The notes under the pieces are model-generated. The model was not told the DNA's origin. It saw only the letters and a list, made by a program, of their open reading frames with translations, and did no database searches. The position numbers were made by a program, and so were the translations under genes. From DASSUW01 sp963803335 (lineage in GTDB: Bacteria; Actinomycetota; Thermoleophilia; Solirubrobacterales; Solirubrobacteraceae), in contig CAWDME010000012.1 in the NCBI GenBank assembly GCA_963803335.1, positions 186,001-250,000 on the forward strand: DNA of 64,000 bases, in the 5' to 3' direction. Positions 25,634 through 34,788 of this stretch are shown here, piece by piece. Numbering within the stretch: position 1 is the first letter of the stretch; each line of letters opens with the position of its first letter.

Positions 25634-27051
25634 GGCCCCGACCGGTGCCCGAGCGCCCGGGCCAGCGCCGGCATCCGGGCGACGATGGCGGCCTTGATGA
25701 CGAGGTTGCGCGCGAACCACGGGAGCGCCGCGAGCTGGCCCGCGGCGCTCGCGAGGCGCGCGCCGCCCTCGCGCCGGTACTCGGCCAGCGAGCCGCTCCG
25801 GCCCGCGTAGCGGAAGCGCGGATCGAGCAGCAGGTGGCGCATGATCGCCGCCGTCACGCCGACCGACGAGAACGCGTCGTGGATCAGCAAAGTCCCGCCG
25901 GGCGCCACGCGGGCGCCCCAGCTCGTGATGTCGGCCGACGCCGGGCCGAACCGGTGCGCGCCGTCGACGTACAGCACGTCGACCTCGCCGGCGACGGCGC
26001 CGAGCGCCTCCTGCGAAGGCCGCCGCACGTGCCGGACGCGATCCGCCACGCCCGCCCGCTCGAGGTTCGCGCGGAAGGCGCGGTTGTCGCCCTCCCCCTC
26101 GTCGGCCGTCCCCGTCCACTGCCGCGGCCCGCGGTCGTTGCCGGCGTGCGGGTCGATCGCGACGACCTCACCGCCCGGCGGGGCCGCGCTGGCCAGCACG
26201 ATCGTCGAGCGCCCGCGGTAGGAGCCGATCTCCACGATCCGGCCGGCGCTGCGCTCGGCCGCCGCGCGCAGCCGCGCCGCCTGGTCGTCGGTCAGCCAGC
26301 CCTCGACGCCGTCGAGCGCCGGCAGCGGCCGGCGCCGCTCGAGGTGGATCACGCAGTTCCAGGCCGCCACCTCGCGCACGCCGCGGACGTGCATGACCGG
26401 CCGCAGGGCCGGCCAGTAGCGCGGCTCGACGCCGGTGACGCGCAGCTCCGGCCGCTCGCCGATGTAGCGCAGCGTCGGCCCGATGTGCACCGCGTATAGG
26501 CCGTCGCCGTAGCGGTTCTTGCGCGGCGGCCCGTGGAGTCGCTCGTACAGCCGCGGGCCGTAGCGCGGGCCGAGCAGGTGGTAGGGGCTCATGTCGTGCC
26601 CGCCGTGCGGCGAGTACCAGTTCGTCCACGACAGGTAGCACCAGCCGCCGGGCCGCAGCACGCGTTCGATCTCGCGGATCACGGCGTGCGCGTCCGGCGT
26701 GTGCTCGAGCAGGTTCGAGCAGACGACGCCGTCGACCGCGCCGTCCGGGAGCGGCAGCGCGGCGGCGTCCGCAAGGAGTGCGCCCTCGGGCGGCAGCGGC
26801 CCGAGCTCGTCGGCGCTGTTGTCGACCGGGATGACGGTGGCGCCGCGCCCCCGCAGCGCGGCGGTGTAGTAGCCGGCGCCGCAACCGAGGTCGAGCACGA
26901 CGCGCCCGGCCAGCGCCCCGTGGCGGCGCTCCAGATCGCTCGCCAGCTCGTCGGCCAGCCAGCTGTAGAACGGCTCAGGATCCTCGCGCTCGTTGCGGAA
27001 CAGCCGCCACAGCTCGCGCGCGCGAGCGATCCCGGCGGGCCGCGCGCTCAT
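25621..27051 (-). CDS. Tandem SAM methyltransferase (type 11 plus Mtf_24-type) fusion
   Basis: 476 residues with two class I methyltransferase domains in one chain. Domain 1 (about 40-215): VVLDLGCGAGYYTAAL (motif I), IPVDNS, VVCSNLLEHTPD and RVLRPGGWCYLSW. Domain 2 (about 275-440): RIVEIGSYRGRSTIVLA (motif I), VVAIDPHAG, VDVLYVDGAH and VAPGGTLLIHD, the pattern of Methyltransf_24 enzymes acting on sugars or small molecules. No linker domain is recognised. Overlaps the GT/flippase fusion upstream (ATGA) and the acyltransferase downstream. It probably decorates the glycan; acceptor unknown. Confidence 0.85.
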   Translation of the reverse strand: MSARPAGIARARELWRLFRNEREDPEPFYSWLADELASDLERRHGALAGRVVLDLGCGAGYYTAALRGRGATVIPVDNSADELGPLPPEGALLADAAALPLPDGAVDGVVCSNLLEHTPDAHAVIREIERVLRPGGWCYLSWTNWYSPHGGHDMSPYHLLGPRYGPRLYERLHGPPRKNRYGDGLYAVHIGPTLRYIGERPELRVTGVEPRYWPALRPVMHVRGVREVAAWNCVIHLERRRPLPALDGVEGWLTDDQAARLRAAAERSAGRIVEIGSYRGRSTIVLASAAPPGGEVVAIDPHAGNDRGPRQWTGTADEGEGDNRAFRANLERAGVADRVRHVRRPSQEALGAVAGEVDVLYVDGAHRFGPASADITSWGARVAPGGTLLIHDAFSSVGVTAAIMRHLLLDPRFRYAGRSGSLAEYRREGGARLASAAGQLAALPWFARNLVIKAAIVARMPALARALGHRSGPWPY

Positions 27052-29402
27052 GCCCCCCGCGCCTCGAGCCGCGGCGCCGCCCGCACCGCCAGCGCGACGG
27101 CCACGACCGCGAGGCCGAGCTGCAGCAGCACCAGCGCAACCGCGAGCTCCTCCGGGCCGGGCGTGATCGAGCGCAGCAGCAGCGGCTCGGCGAGCGCGAC
27201 GACCGCGACCACCGGCACCAGCGTGCGCCGGCCGAGCGCCAGCGAGTGCTGCACGGCGACCGACGCGCACGCGAACAGCGTCATCGCGGCAGCGAGCCAC
27301 GGCAGCGCATCGGCGGCGCCGTCGAGCTCCGGGCCGAAGACGAGCCGCAGCAGCGGCTGCCCGGCGACCAGGCACAGCAGCGTGAACGGCACGCCGACAG
27401 CGCCGACCAGCGCCAGCGTCCGCAACAGCCGGCGGCCGTCCTCCGGTCCGCGGCGCGCGTGGCGCGACAGCTCCGGCAACAGCGCGAGCGCGACGCCGAT
27501 TGCCGCCCACACGACCACCTTGGCCGCCACCGCCGCGGCCGCGTACGAGCTCGCGGCGACGACGTCGAGCCGGTGCTGGGCGACGATGACGTCGACGTGC
27601 TGCACGACCGCGAGCAGGACGAGCGGCGCCACCACGGCGGCGCTCCCCGCCACGAGGTCGCGCAGCCGCACGCGGCCCGGCGCGTCCGGCCCGGTGACGG
27701 CCCGGCGCGTCGCCACGGCGAGCGCAGCCAGCGCGACGAGCGTGCCGAGCGCCGTGCCGAGCAGCGCGCCCGCGACGCCGGCGCCGGCCGCGACGAGCGC
27801 CACGGCGCCGACAAGCCGCGCGCCACCCTCGAGGAGCAGGTTGCGCGCGACGGCGGCGTGCTCGCCCACGCCCTGGAGCGCGCCGCGCCCGATCGAGAGG
27901 GCGATCCACAGGACGCCCGTGGCGGGCACGATCGCCGCGGCCCACGGCTCGTCCACACCCGCCAGCGAAGCGAGCGGATCGCGCAGCGCGACGGAAGCCA
28001 GTGCCACCACGGCCGTGACGGCGAGCAGGAGGCGCCGCCAGCGGCCGAGCACGGCGCGCAGTGGCGCCCCCGCGCCGAGCCGGCCCGCCGCCGCCTCGCG
28101 CGCCACGATGAGCTGGAGCGCCGCGCCCGGCACCGAGAGGATCAGGAACGCCGAGGCGAGCGCGGCCAGCGCGCCGTACTCCTGCGCGCCGAGCGCGCGC
28201 GCCAGCACCATCGTGAGAACGAGCGACAGCGTGCTGGCGAACAGCGCGGCGGCCGCGACGCCGGCCGGCCGGACGGCCTGCTCGCGGAGCGCGAAGCGCA
28301 GCCGCGGCGCGCGGCCGCGGGCGAGCACGACGAGCGCCTCCTGCCCGGCCCGGTCCCAGGTGAACGTGCGGGCGCGGGCACGGGCGACCTCGCCCATCCG
28401 CTCGCGCCGCGGCGTGTCCTCGACGAGCTCGCGCACGCGCGCCACGAGCGCCTCCGGCTCGTCGGCGAGCAGGCCGGTCTCGCCGTCGACGATCGACTCG
28501 GTGAGCCCGCCGACCGCCAACGCGGCGCTCGGCGTGCCGCAGGCGGCGGCCTCCATCACGGTCAGGCACCAGCCCTCGGCCGAGGACGCGGTGAGCGCGA
28601 CCCAGGCCGACGCGAGCAGCTCGCGCTTGGTGGCCTCGTCGACGTAGCCGTGCAGGGTCACGCGGTCGCCCAGCCCGCGCGCCGCGACCTCCGCCTCGAA
28701 CGTCTCGCGGTGGTCGCCCTCCCCCGCCACGTGCAGGTGCGCGCCCGGCACGCCCTCGAGCACGTCGAGCAGGATCTCCAGCCGCTTGTAGCGCTTGAGC
28801 CGCCCGAGGTAGAGCAGCGTCGGCTCTGCCGCCTTCTCGCCCGCGTGGAACTCGTACGGCTCGACGCCGTTGTAGAGCACGGTGATGTCCTCGGGATCGA
28901 CGCCGAGCTCGATCAGCGAGCCGCGAGCCGACTGCGAGACCGTGATGACCGGCGTGCCCGTGTAGAGGTGGCGCAGCGGCAGCGTCTCCAGCAGCCAGGC
29001 GGCGATCGCACCGCGGCGGCCGAGCTCCTCGACGTACATGTCGCGGTGCACGTGGTGCACGAGCGCGACGCGCGGCACGCGCAGGCGCCACAGCGGCGTG
29101 AAGAACGCGATGCCGTTGACGATCTCGAGCACCACGTCGACGTCGCGCACGGCGCCGCGCTTGACGAGCCAGGCGGCGCGCGGGAACACGGTCAGGCGGC
29201 TGCCGACGTGGTGGAGCTCGAGCTGCGGCGCGGGCTGCTCGACCCGCGCGGCGCCCGGGTAGGCGCCGGAGATCACCGTGACGCGGTGTCCCCACTCGAG
29301 CCAGCGGCCGACGAGACCGTGCAGATTCGTGCCGGTGCCCCCGCCCTGCGGATGCGTCCAGTCGCGATCCGTCAGGACGAGGATGTGGCTCGGCTTCCCC
29401 AT
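27048..29402 (-). CDS. GT4 glycosyltransferase fused to a MOP-type flippase
   Basis: 784 residues. Residues about 1-375 form a GT-B glycosyltransferase: an N-terminal nucleotide-sugar glycosyltransferase domain (HPQGGGTGTNLHGLVGRW), then VTVLYNGVEPYEF, LLYLGRLKRYKRLEILLDVL and the E-x7-E region SAEGWCLTVMEAAACGTPS. From about 385 the chain becomes an 11- to 12-helix Wzx-like flippase, starting AALFASTLSLVLTMVLARALG. The flippase half is paralogous to the gene at 17519. Covalent joining of sugar addition and lipid-linked flipping is rare. ATG start; ATGA coupling to the downstream methyltransferase. Confidence 0.85.
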   Translation of the reverse strand: MGKPSHILVLTDRDWTHPQGGGTGTNLHGLVGRWLEWGHRVTVISGAYPGAARVEQPAPQLELHHVGSRLTVFPRAAWLVKRGAVRDVDVVLEIVNGIAFFTPLWRLRVPRVALVHHVHRDMYVEELGRRGAIAAWLLETLPLRHLYTGTPVITVSQSARGSLIELGVDPEDITVLYNGVEPYEFHAGEKAAEPTLLYLGRLKRYKRLEILLDVLEGVPGAHLHVAGEGDHRETFEAEVAARGLGDRVTLHGYVDEATKRELLASAWVALTASSAEGWCLTVMEAAACGTPSAALAVGGLTESIVDGETGLLADEPEALVARVRELVEDTPRRERMGEVARARARTFTWDRAGQEALVVLARGRAPRLRFALREQAVRPAGVAAAALFASTLSLVLTMVLARALGAQEYGALAALASAFLILSVPGAALQLIVAREAAAGRLGAGAPLRAVLGRWRRLLLAVTAVVALASVALRDPLASLAGVDEPWAAAIVPATGVLWIALSIGRGALQGVGEHAAVARNLLLEGGARLVGAVALVAAGAGVAGALLGTALGTLVALAALAVATRRAVTGPDAPGRVRLRDLVAGSAAVVAPLVLLAVVQHVDVIVAQHRLDVVAASSYAAAAVAAKVVVWAAIGVALALLPELSRHARRGPEDGRRLLRTLALVGAVGVPFTLLCLVAGQPLLRLVFGPELDGAADALPWLAAAMTLFACASVAVQHSLALGRRTLVPVVAVVALAEPLLLRSITPGPEELAVALVLLQLGLAVVAVALAVRAAPRLEARGA

Positions 29403-29418
29403 CGCGGTGGACGCTATC

Positions 29419-29814
29419 TCACGGCCCCACGGGCGGGGCGAGCGCGCGGCGACGAGCCAGCGCCGCCTCCGCCGCGGCCGGATCGCTCCGCTGCAGCGCG
29501 AAGGCCAGCGCCGTCCACGCGGGCAGGTTGTCCGGTTCGCTGCGCACCAGGGCGCGCAGCAGCGCGACCGCCTGGCCCGGCCGGCCCGCGGTCAACTCCA
29601 GCCCGGCCAGCTTCGGGACGACCTCGCCGTCGGGCCGTGCGCGCCGCGCCTTCTCCAGCAGGTCGATCGAGCGGGCGATCTGCGCCTGCGTGAGCCGGCC
29701 GCCGGCGGCGGGCTGGATCGCCCGCGCCTGCTCCTCGGCGCGCGTGCCCGGGAAGGCCGACGCGAGCCAGGCGACGGCGGCCAGGGAGACCAGCAGCAGC
29801 GCGATCCTGCTCAT
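29419..29814 (-). CDS. Membrane-anchored TPR-like protein
   Basis: 131 residues. A signal or anchor helix (ALLLVSLAAVAWLASAF) precedes helix pairs with TPR spacing (QIARSIDLLEKARRARPDGE, PGQAVALLRALVRSEPDNLP, and AWTALAFALQRSDPAAAEAAL). Probably an extracytoplasmic scaffold linked with the upstream GT-C-like protein, with which it overlaps by 4 nt (ATGA). Function unassigned. Confidence 0.72.
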   Translation of the reverse strand: MSRIALLLVSLAAVAWLASAFPGTRAEEQARAIQPAAGGRLTQAQIARSIDLLEKARRARPDGEVVPKLAGLELTAGRPGQAVALLRALVRSEPDNLPAWTALAFALQRSDPAAAEAALARRRALAPPVGP

Positions 29815-31310
29815 CGCGGCACCAGGATGTCGTACGTGCCGTACCGGGCGCGCAGCCGGTACGCCGATGCCAGGTACCCGTCGAGCGCGCGCGAGCCGCT
29901 CGGCCGCCCGCGTTCGTTTGGCTCCGGCCGCGCGGAGATCGGATCGGTCCAGCGCACGATCGCGCGCGGCGGCGCCCGCCGCAGGGCGGCGACGATCCGC
30001 GCCTGCTCGGCGGGCTCGGCCTGCAGCAGCACGTCGTCGCGCAGCACGTTGGGCCGGCGGGTGAGGAAGTGCAGAAGCGGGTCGGACAGCGTCACGAGGT
30101 CCGACCGGCGCGGCGCGACGTAGATCGGATCGCCCGGCGGGACGAGCCGTTGCACCTCCGCGACCATCGGCGGCAGAGCGCGCGCCTCGCGCGGCGGCAC
30201 GCGGATCCCCGGCACGCCCGCCAGGTGCACCGGCGCGAGGTCCGGCGGCAGGAGCAGCGCGGACAGCCGGTTCGCCGCGCCGCCGACGAGCACGAGCGCG
30301 AAGCCGGCGACGAGCACGACCGCGACCGCGCGCGGCGGCCGCACGGCGAGGGCGACGGGCACGAGCGCGCAGGCCGCAATCAGCAGCGGCTGAGCGTGCT
30401 GCTCGTCGGCCCGCGATTGCAGGTAGACCCCTGTGCCGACCGCGAGCACGAGCAGCCCGGCCAGCTCGGCGCTGAAGCGCCGCCGCCAAACCGTGACCCC
30501 GGCGGCCGCGAGCACGATGACGCCGACCAGCGGTAGCTCGTAGCCGATCAGATCCTTGACGTCGGTCGCCAGCGCGCGTGGCGGCCAGGCGCGGAGCGAG
30601 CCGTCGTAGACGAGCGGGAAGTGCAGCGCCCAGGCGCCGCCCTCGCGCGCCGGGCCGGCGATGAACGTGTCCCACAGCTCGCCCGGGCCGGCGGCGACCG
30701 CGAACGGCGCGTAGAGCAGCGCCATGCCGGCGACCGCGGCCGCGGCAGCGATCAGCGCGGCCCGCCGCGCGCGCCGGACGAGCAGCGCGACGGCGACCGC
30801 GACGAGGGCCACTAGCCCGAACTCCGGGCGCCAGAACCCCGCCAGGGCCGCGAGACCGCCCGCGACGAGCGCGCGGCCGGCGCCTGGCGCGCCGCCCGTC
30901 GCGACGACCAGGGCGCCGAGCGCCAGCGCGAGCGCGACCGAGGCCGGGTTCGCGCTCGTCGGCTGCGCGGCCGTCAGGGCGGCGGCCGCCCACGCGGCGA
31001 GCGCCCAGCGCGGCCCCGCGGCGCGGGCGACGAGCCGCCAGACGAGCAGCGCCGCGGTCGCGTCCGCCGCGACGCGCACGACCCGCCACCACATCACGGA
31101 CGGGTCGAACAGCTTGAACGCGAGCGCGATCAGCAGCGGCTGCCCGGGCCCGTAGCCCCAGCCGAAGTCGGCGTACGGCCACTGCCCGGCGGTGATGCGG
31201 GTCGCCGCCTGCAGCAGCAGGCCCTCGTCGAACGGCTCGAGGTAGCGCCCCATCGTGAACGCGGAGATCAGCGCCGCGCCGATCCACAGCGCGACCGGAA
31301 GGCGCCTCAC
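29811..31310 (-). CDS. GT-C-like polytopic membrane glycosyltransferase
   Basis: 499 residues, about 11 helices with a C-terminal soluble part. The first loop, GRYLEPFDEGLLLQAATRIT, holds the acidic pair expected of GT-C enzymes using polyprenyl-phospho sugars, followed by GQWPYADFGWGYGPGQP. The C-terminus (about 385-499) is a soluble segment with VAPRRSDLVTLSDPLLHFLT. No family number by eye. GTG start at 31310 overlaps the flippase stop (GTGA). Confidence 0.75.
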   Translation of the reverse strand: MRRLPVALWIGAALISAFTMGRYLEPFDEGLLLQAATRITAGQWPYADFGWGYGPGQPLLIALAFKLFDPSVMWWRVVRVAADATAALLVWRLVARAAGPRWALAAWAAAALTAAQPTSANPASVALALALGALVVATGGAPGAGRALVAGGLAALAGFWRPEFGLVALVAVAVALLVRRARRAALIAAAAAVAGMALLYAPFAVAAGPGELWDTFIAGPAREGGAWALHFPLVYDGSLRAWPPRALATDVKDLIGYELPLVGVIVLAAAGVTVWRRRFSAELAGLLVLAVGTGVYLQSRADEQHAQPLLIAACALVPVALAVRPPRAVAVVLVAGFALVLVGGAANRLSALLLPPDLAPVHLAGVPGIRVPPREARALPPMVAEVQRLVPPGDPIYVAPRRSDLVTLSDPLLHFLTRRPNVLRDDVLLQAEPAEQARIVAALRRAPPRAIVRWTDPISARPEPNERGRPSGSRALDGYLASAYRLRARYGTYDILVPR

Positions 31311-32782
31311 GCCGGCGCGGCGCTGCGCGCTCGCAGGTAGCCGGCGAGCTCGCCGAGCAGGCCGCGCTCGAGCCGGCGCGTGGCGAGGACGAGCACGGCC
31401 AGCCACAGTGCGAGCTCGGCCACCGCCTGCGCCGCCGGGCGCTCGCCGCCCCACAGCGCAAACCGCACGATCAGCACCGGCACGGTCGCGATCAGCACCG
31501 GCGCGGCACCGCGCCAGGCGAGGAGCGCGAGCCGCATGCCGGGCAGGAGCCGGCGGATGTAGACGCGACGCACGCCGAGCACCGCGATCGTGCACGCGAG
31601 CCGGCCGGCGATGAAGCCCCAGCTCCCCCACACCAGCGCACCCGGGACCGCGACCACGGCGAAGACGCCGGCGAGCACGCAGGCTTCGACCGCCTGCGGC
31701 CACGACTCGCCGCGCGCCCGGTAGAACGAGAACCAGTTGTAGCCGAGCTGCTGGAGCGCCATCGCGACCGCCAGGCCGCCGATCAACACGATCGCGCCGT
31801 GCCACTCGTCCCCGAGCACGAAGTGCACGAGGTCGGCGCCGAACAGCAGCAGGCCGGCGCCGAACGGGAACGCCCACATCAGCGCCAGCCGGTTCGACTT
31901 GACGAACGCCTCCTCCACCACCGCCGGCCGGTCGCGCACGCGCACGATCGCCGGGTAGACCGTCGTGGCGACGATCTGGTCGGCGCGGTCGACGTAGCGC
32001 GTGAGCGTCGCCGCCAGCGTGATCCAGCCGGCGGCGACGAGGCCCTGATCGAGCCCGAACACGGCGACCTGCCCCTGGGCGACCAGCAGCGCTGCCGCGG
32101 CGCTGACGAAGATCGGCCACGAGAAGCGCAGATAGCGTCGCGCCGCCTCGCGGTCGGGTCGCAGCCGCAGGCGATACGGCGAGACCCGCAGCGCGACCAC
32201 CACGGCGGCGAGGTTGCCGCACGCCGGCCCGATCACCAGCGCCCACACGCCGACGCCGGCGAGCAGCAGTGGTGTCGCCACGAGCACGGTGCCGAGCGGC
32301 ACGATCGCCTGCAGCGTCCGCAGCCGCATGTAGTCCATCCGCCGGAAGAAGATCCACTGCGGCGCCTGCAGCGCGAACGCGATCGGCAGGTAGGCGACGG
32401 CAAGCGTGAGCGGGAGCAGGCGGTCGTCGTCGTAGATCGCGGCGAGCAGCGGCGCGCAGGCGGCGATTACGAGCGCGGCGAGCACGCCGAGCCCGATCTC
32501 GACGGTGAAGGCGCGCTGGAACTCGGCCTCCTCGTCGGCCGCCTCCTGCTGCACGAACGCCTCGTCGATCCCCACGCGGCGCAGCGCCACGATCGTCATC
32601 GCCGTCGTGGTCACGATGCCGTACAGACCGATGGCGTCCGGACCGAGCAAGGCGGTCGCCAGCAGGCCCTGCAGGAGCACCAGCCCCTCGGCCCCGGAGA
32701 GGAACGCGGCGTTGACCACGCCACCGCGCGCAGTGGCGATCCGCAGCCCCTGCGGAGGGCTGGCGCTGCTCATCCCCGGCAT
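31307..32782 (-). CDS. Lipopolysaccharide/teichuronic-type flippase (MOP superfamily, WzxC-like)
   Basis: 491 residues from the ATG at 32782, with 12-14 helices. GVVNAAFLSGAEGLVLLQGLLAT, RRVGIDEAFVQQ and APQWIFFRRMDYMRLRTLQ are typical of WzxC/TuaB polysaccharide transporters, a different subfamily from the other two flippase modules here. TAGCAT on the minus strand lies 8 nt before the ATG at 32782. ATG 32773 is an alternative start, and an upstream ATG at 32827 would overlap the divergent gene. It heads the operon 32782-24344. Confidence 0.83.
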   Translation of the reverse strand: MPGMSSASPPQGLRIATARGGVVNAAFLSGAEGLVLLQGLLATALLGPDAIGLYGIVTTTAMTIVALRRVGIDEAFVQQEAADEEAEFQRAFTVEIGLGVLAALVIAACAPLLAAIYDDDRLLPLTLAVAYLPIAFALQAPQWIFFRRMDYMRLRTLQAIVPLGTVLVATPLLLAGVGVWALVIGPACGNLAAVVVALRVSPYRLRLRPDREAARRYLRFSWPIFVSAAAALLVAQGQVAVFGLDQGLVAAGWITLAATLTRYVDRADQIVATTVYPAIVRVRDRPAVVEEAFVKSNRLALMWAFPFGAGLLLFGADLVHFVLGDEWHGAIVLIGGLAVAMALQQLGYNWFSFYRARGESWPQAVEACVLAGVFAVVAVPGALVWGSWGFIAGRLACTIAVLGVRRVYIRRLLPGMRLALLAWRGAAPVLIATVPVLIVRFALWGGERPAAQAVAELALWLAVLVLATRRLERGLLGELAGYLRARSAAPA

Positions 32783-32804
32783 TCCGCGCGATGCTACCGG
32801 CGGC

Positions 32805-33842
32805 ATGACCGGCGGTCCCGCGCTCATCGTCTCCTATTCCGGGGTGCTCGGCGGCGCCGAGCGGATCCTCCTCGACTGCGTTTCGCGGCTCGGCGCGCCG
32901 GCGTGTGTCGCCTGTCCCGAGGGGCCGCTGGCGGCGGCGGTCACGAGCTGCGGGCTCGACCATGCGCGACTGCCCGAGCGGTCGCTGCGGCTGCGCGGGG
33001 CGCGCGCCGCGCACGCCCGGGCGCTGGCGGCGCTGGCCCGTGACATCACCACGCTGGCGCAGCGTCACCGGCCGCGCGCGATCGTCGCCTGGGGCGGGCG
33101 CGCCGTGCTCGCGTGCGCGCTGCTCCGTCGCACGCCCGTGCTCGCTGTGCACATGGACCTGCCGCCGAGCCCCGGCGTCGCCGCCGCCCTGCGCTGGGCG
33201 ACGCGTTGCGCCGACGGGGTGGTCGCGGCGTCGGAGGCGATCGCGACGGCGGTCGGCGGCGCGGCCGTGCTGCACCCCGGCGTCGACCTGCAGGCCTGGA
33301 CGCCGGCGCCGCTGCCGCCGGCCGACCCCCCACGCGCGCTCGTGCTCGGCGCGCTCGTGCCGTGGAAGCGCGCGGACCTCGCCCTCGAGGTCGCCGCCCG
33401 CGTGCCCGAGCTGCGGCTCGAGCTCGCGGGCGCGCCGATCCCCGGCGACGGCGACGCGTTCGTCGCCGCGCTGCGCGCCCGCGCCGCCGAGCTCGACGGG
33501 CGCGTTGCGTTCCTCGGCGCGCTCGACGACCCGCGGCCGGCACTCGCCCGCGCCCACTGCCTGCTGCACTGCGCCGACGCCGAACCGTGGGGCCTGGCGC
33601 TGGTGGAGGCACTCGCGGCGGGGCGGCCGGTGGTGGCGGCCGACGCCGCCGGCCCGCGGGAGATCGTGGCCGACGGGGCCGGCCACCGGTTCGCGCCCGG
33701 CGACGCGAACGCCGCGGCCGACGCCCTGCGCGCGGTGCTGGCAGACGAGGACGCGCCGGCAGCCGCGCGCGCCCGCGCCGAGCGCTTTCCTGTGGAGGCG
33801 TCCGCCGCGGCGTTCGCCGCCGCGCTGGAGGCGATCCTGTGA
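32805..33842 (+). CDS. GT4-family glycosyltransferase
   Basis: 345 residues, GT-B fold. VSYSGVLGGAERILLDCVSR is the N-terminal GG-x-ER-x-L motif of GT4 enzymes. RALVLGALVPWKRADLALEVAARV and EPWGLALVEALAAGRPVVA (E-x7-E, with the first Glu in place) form the donor site. Substrate unknown. The stop overlaps the GTG of the GT2 gene (GTGA), so the two are coupled; divergent from the flippase. Confidence 0.88.
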   Translation: MTGGPALIVSYSGVLGGAERILLDCVSRLGAPACVACPEGPLAAAVTSCGLDHARLPERSLRLRGARAAHARALAALARDITTLAQRHRPRAIVAWGGRAVLACALLRRTPVLAVHMDLPPSPGVAAALRWATRCADGVVAASEAIATAVGGAAVLHPGVDLQAWTPAPLPPADPPRALVLGALVPWKRADLALEVAARVPELRLELAGAPIPGDGDAFVAALRARAAELDGRVAFLGALDDPRPALARAHCLLHCADAEPWGLALVEALAAGRPVVAADAAGPREIVADGAGHRFAPGDANAAADALRAVLADEDAPAAARARAERFPVEASAAAFAAALEAIL

Positions 33843-34753
33843 GCTTCAGCGTCGTCATCGTCCTGCACGACTCAGAGCCCGAGCTCGAGGTGCTGCTGCG
33901 CTCGATCGCCACGTACCTGCCGGAGCGGCCGCAGCTCGTGATCGTCGACACCGGCTCGCGCGACGGCGGCGCGGCGCTCGCCACGGTGCATGGCGCCGAG
34001 GTCGTGCAGCTGCCGGGCAACCCGGGCTTCGGCGCCGCCTGCAACGCCGGCCTCGCGCGCGCCGGCCACGACGTCACGGTCCTGCTCAACCCCGACTGCG
34101 AGCTGCTCGATCCCGCGCTGGCCCTGCTCGCCGACGTCGCCGGCGCGTACCCGGGGGCGCTGCATGCGCCGCGCCTGCTCAACGCCGACGGGACGCTGCA
34201 GCGCTCGGCGCACCCCCTGCCCGGAACGCCGGGCAGCCTCGTGCCGGCCGTCTGGTCCCCGGCGCTGCTGCCGTGGCGGATGCGCGTGCGCGTCGAGCCG
34301 TACTTCGCGCAATACCCGCGCACGATCGGCTGGGCGATCGGCGCCTGCCTGGCCGCGGCCACCGACACGCTGCGGCGGCTGGGGCCGTTCGACCCGGCCG
34401 TGCACCTGTTCTCCGAGGACATGGACCTGTGCCTGCGCGCGCGGGCGGCCGGGATCCCGACCGTGCTGCATCCGCAGCTGCGGGTCCGCCACCACGGCGG
34501 CCACGCGACGCTGCGCGGCGGCGAGCCGTTCGAGCTGATCGCGCGGCGGCGGCGCGACGCGATCGCGGCAACGCGCGGGCGGCGCGCCCTGGCGGTCGAC
34601 GACCTCGCCCAGGGGCTGACGTTCGCCGGCCGCGCGCTCGCGCACGGCGTCCTCGGTGGCGACGCGGCGCGCCCGCGGACGCAGCTGGCCGCCCTACGCC
34701 GGGCCCGGAAACCGGTGAGGGCAGCCACAGGACCGACCTCCGGCACCCCGTAG
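33839..34753 (+). CDS. GT2-family glycosyltransferase (rhamnosyltransferase type)
   Basis: 304 residues, GT-A fold. SFSVVIVLHDSEPELEVLL starts the domain; LVIVDTGSRDGGAA, NPGFGAACNAGLARA and VTVLLNPDCELLDP (DxD-like) follow, with GWAIGACLAAATDTLRRLG and LFSEDMDLCLRARAAG (catalytic ED). This is the WbbL/GlfT-related layout used for rhamnosyl or galactofuranosyl transfer. C-terminus is basic and likely membrane-associated. Confidence 0.88.
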   Translation: MSFSVVIVLHDSEPELEVLLRSIATYLPERPQLVIVDTGSRDGGAALATVHGAEVVQLPGNPGFGAACNAGLARAGHDVTVLLNPDCELLDPALALLADVAGAYPGALHAPRLLNADGTLQRSAHPLPGTPGSLVPAVWSPALLPWRMRVRVEPYFAQYPRTIGWAIGACLAAATDTLRRLGPFDPAVHLFSEDMDLCLRARAAGIPTVLHPQLRVRHHGGHATLRGGEPFELIARRRRDAIAATRGRRALAVDDLAQGLTFAGRALAHGVLGGDAARPRTQLAALRRARKPVRAATGPTSGTP

Positions 34754-34788
34754 CGGCGCGGCCGCGCTCCGCCACTACGGTCCCCAGA

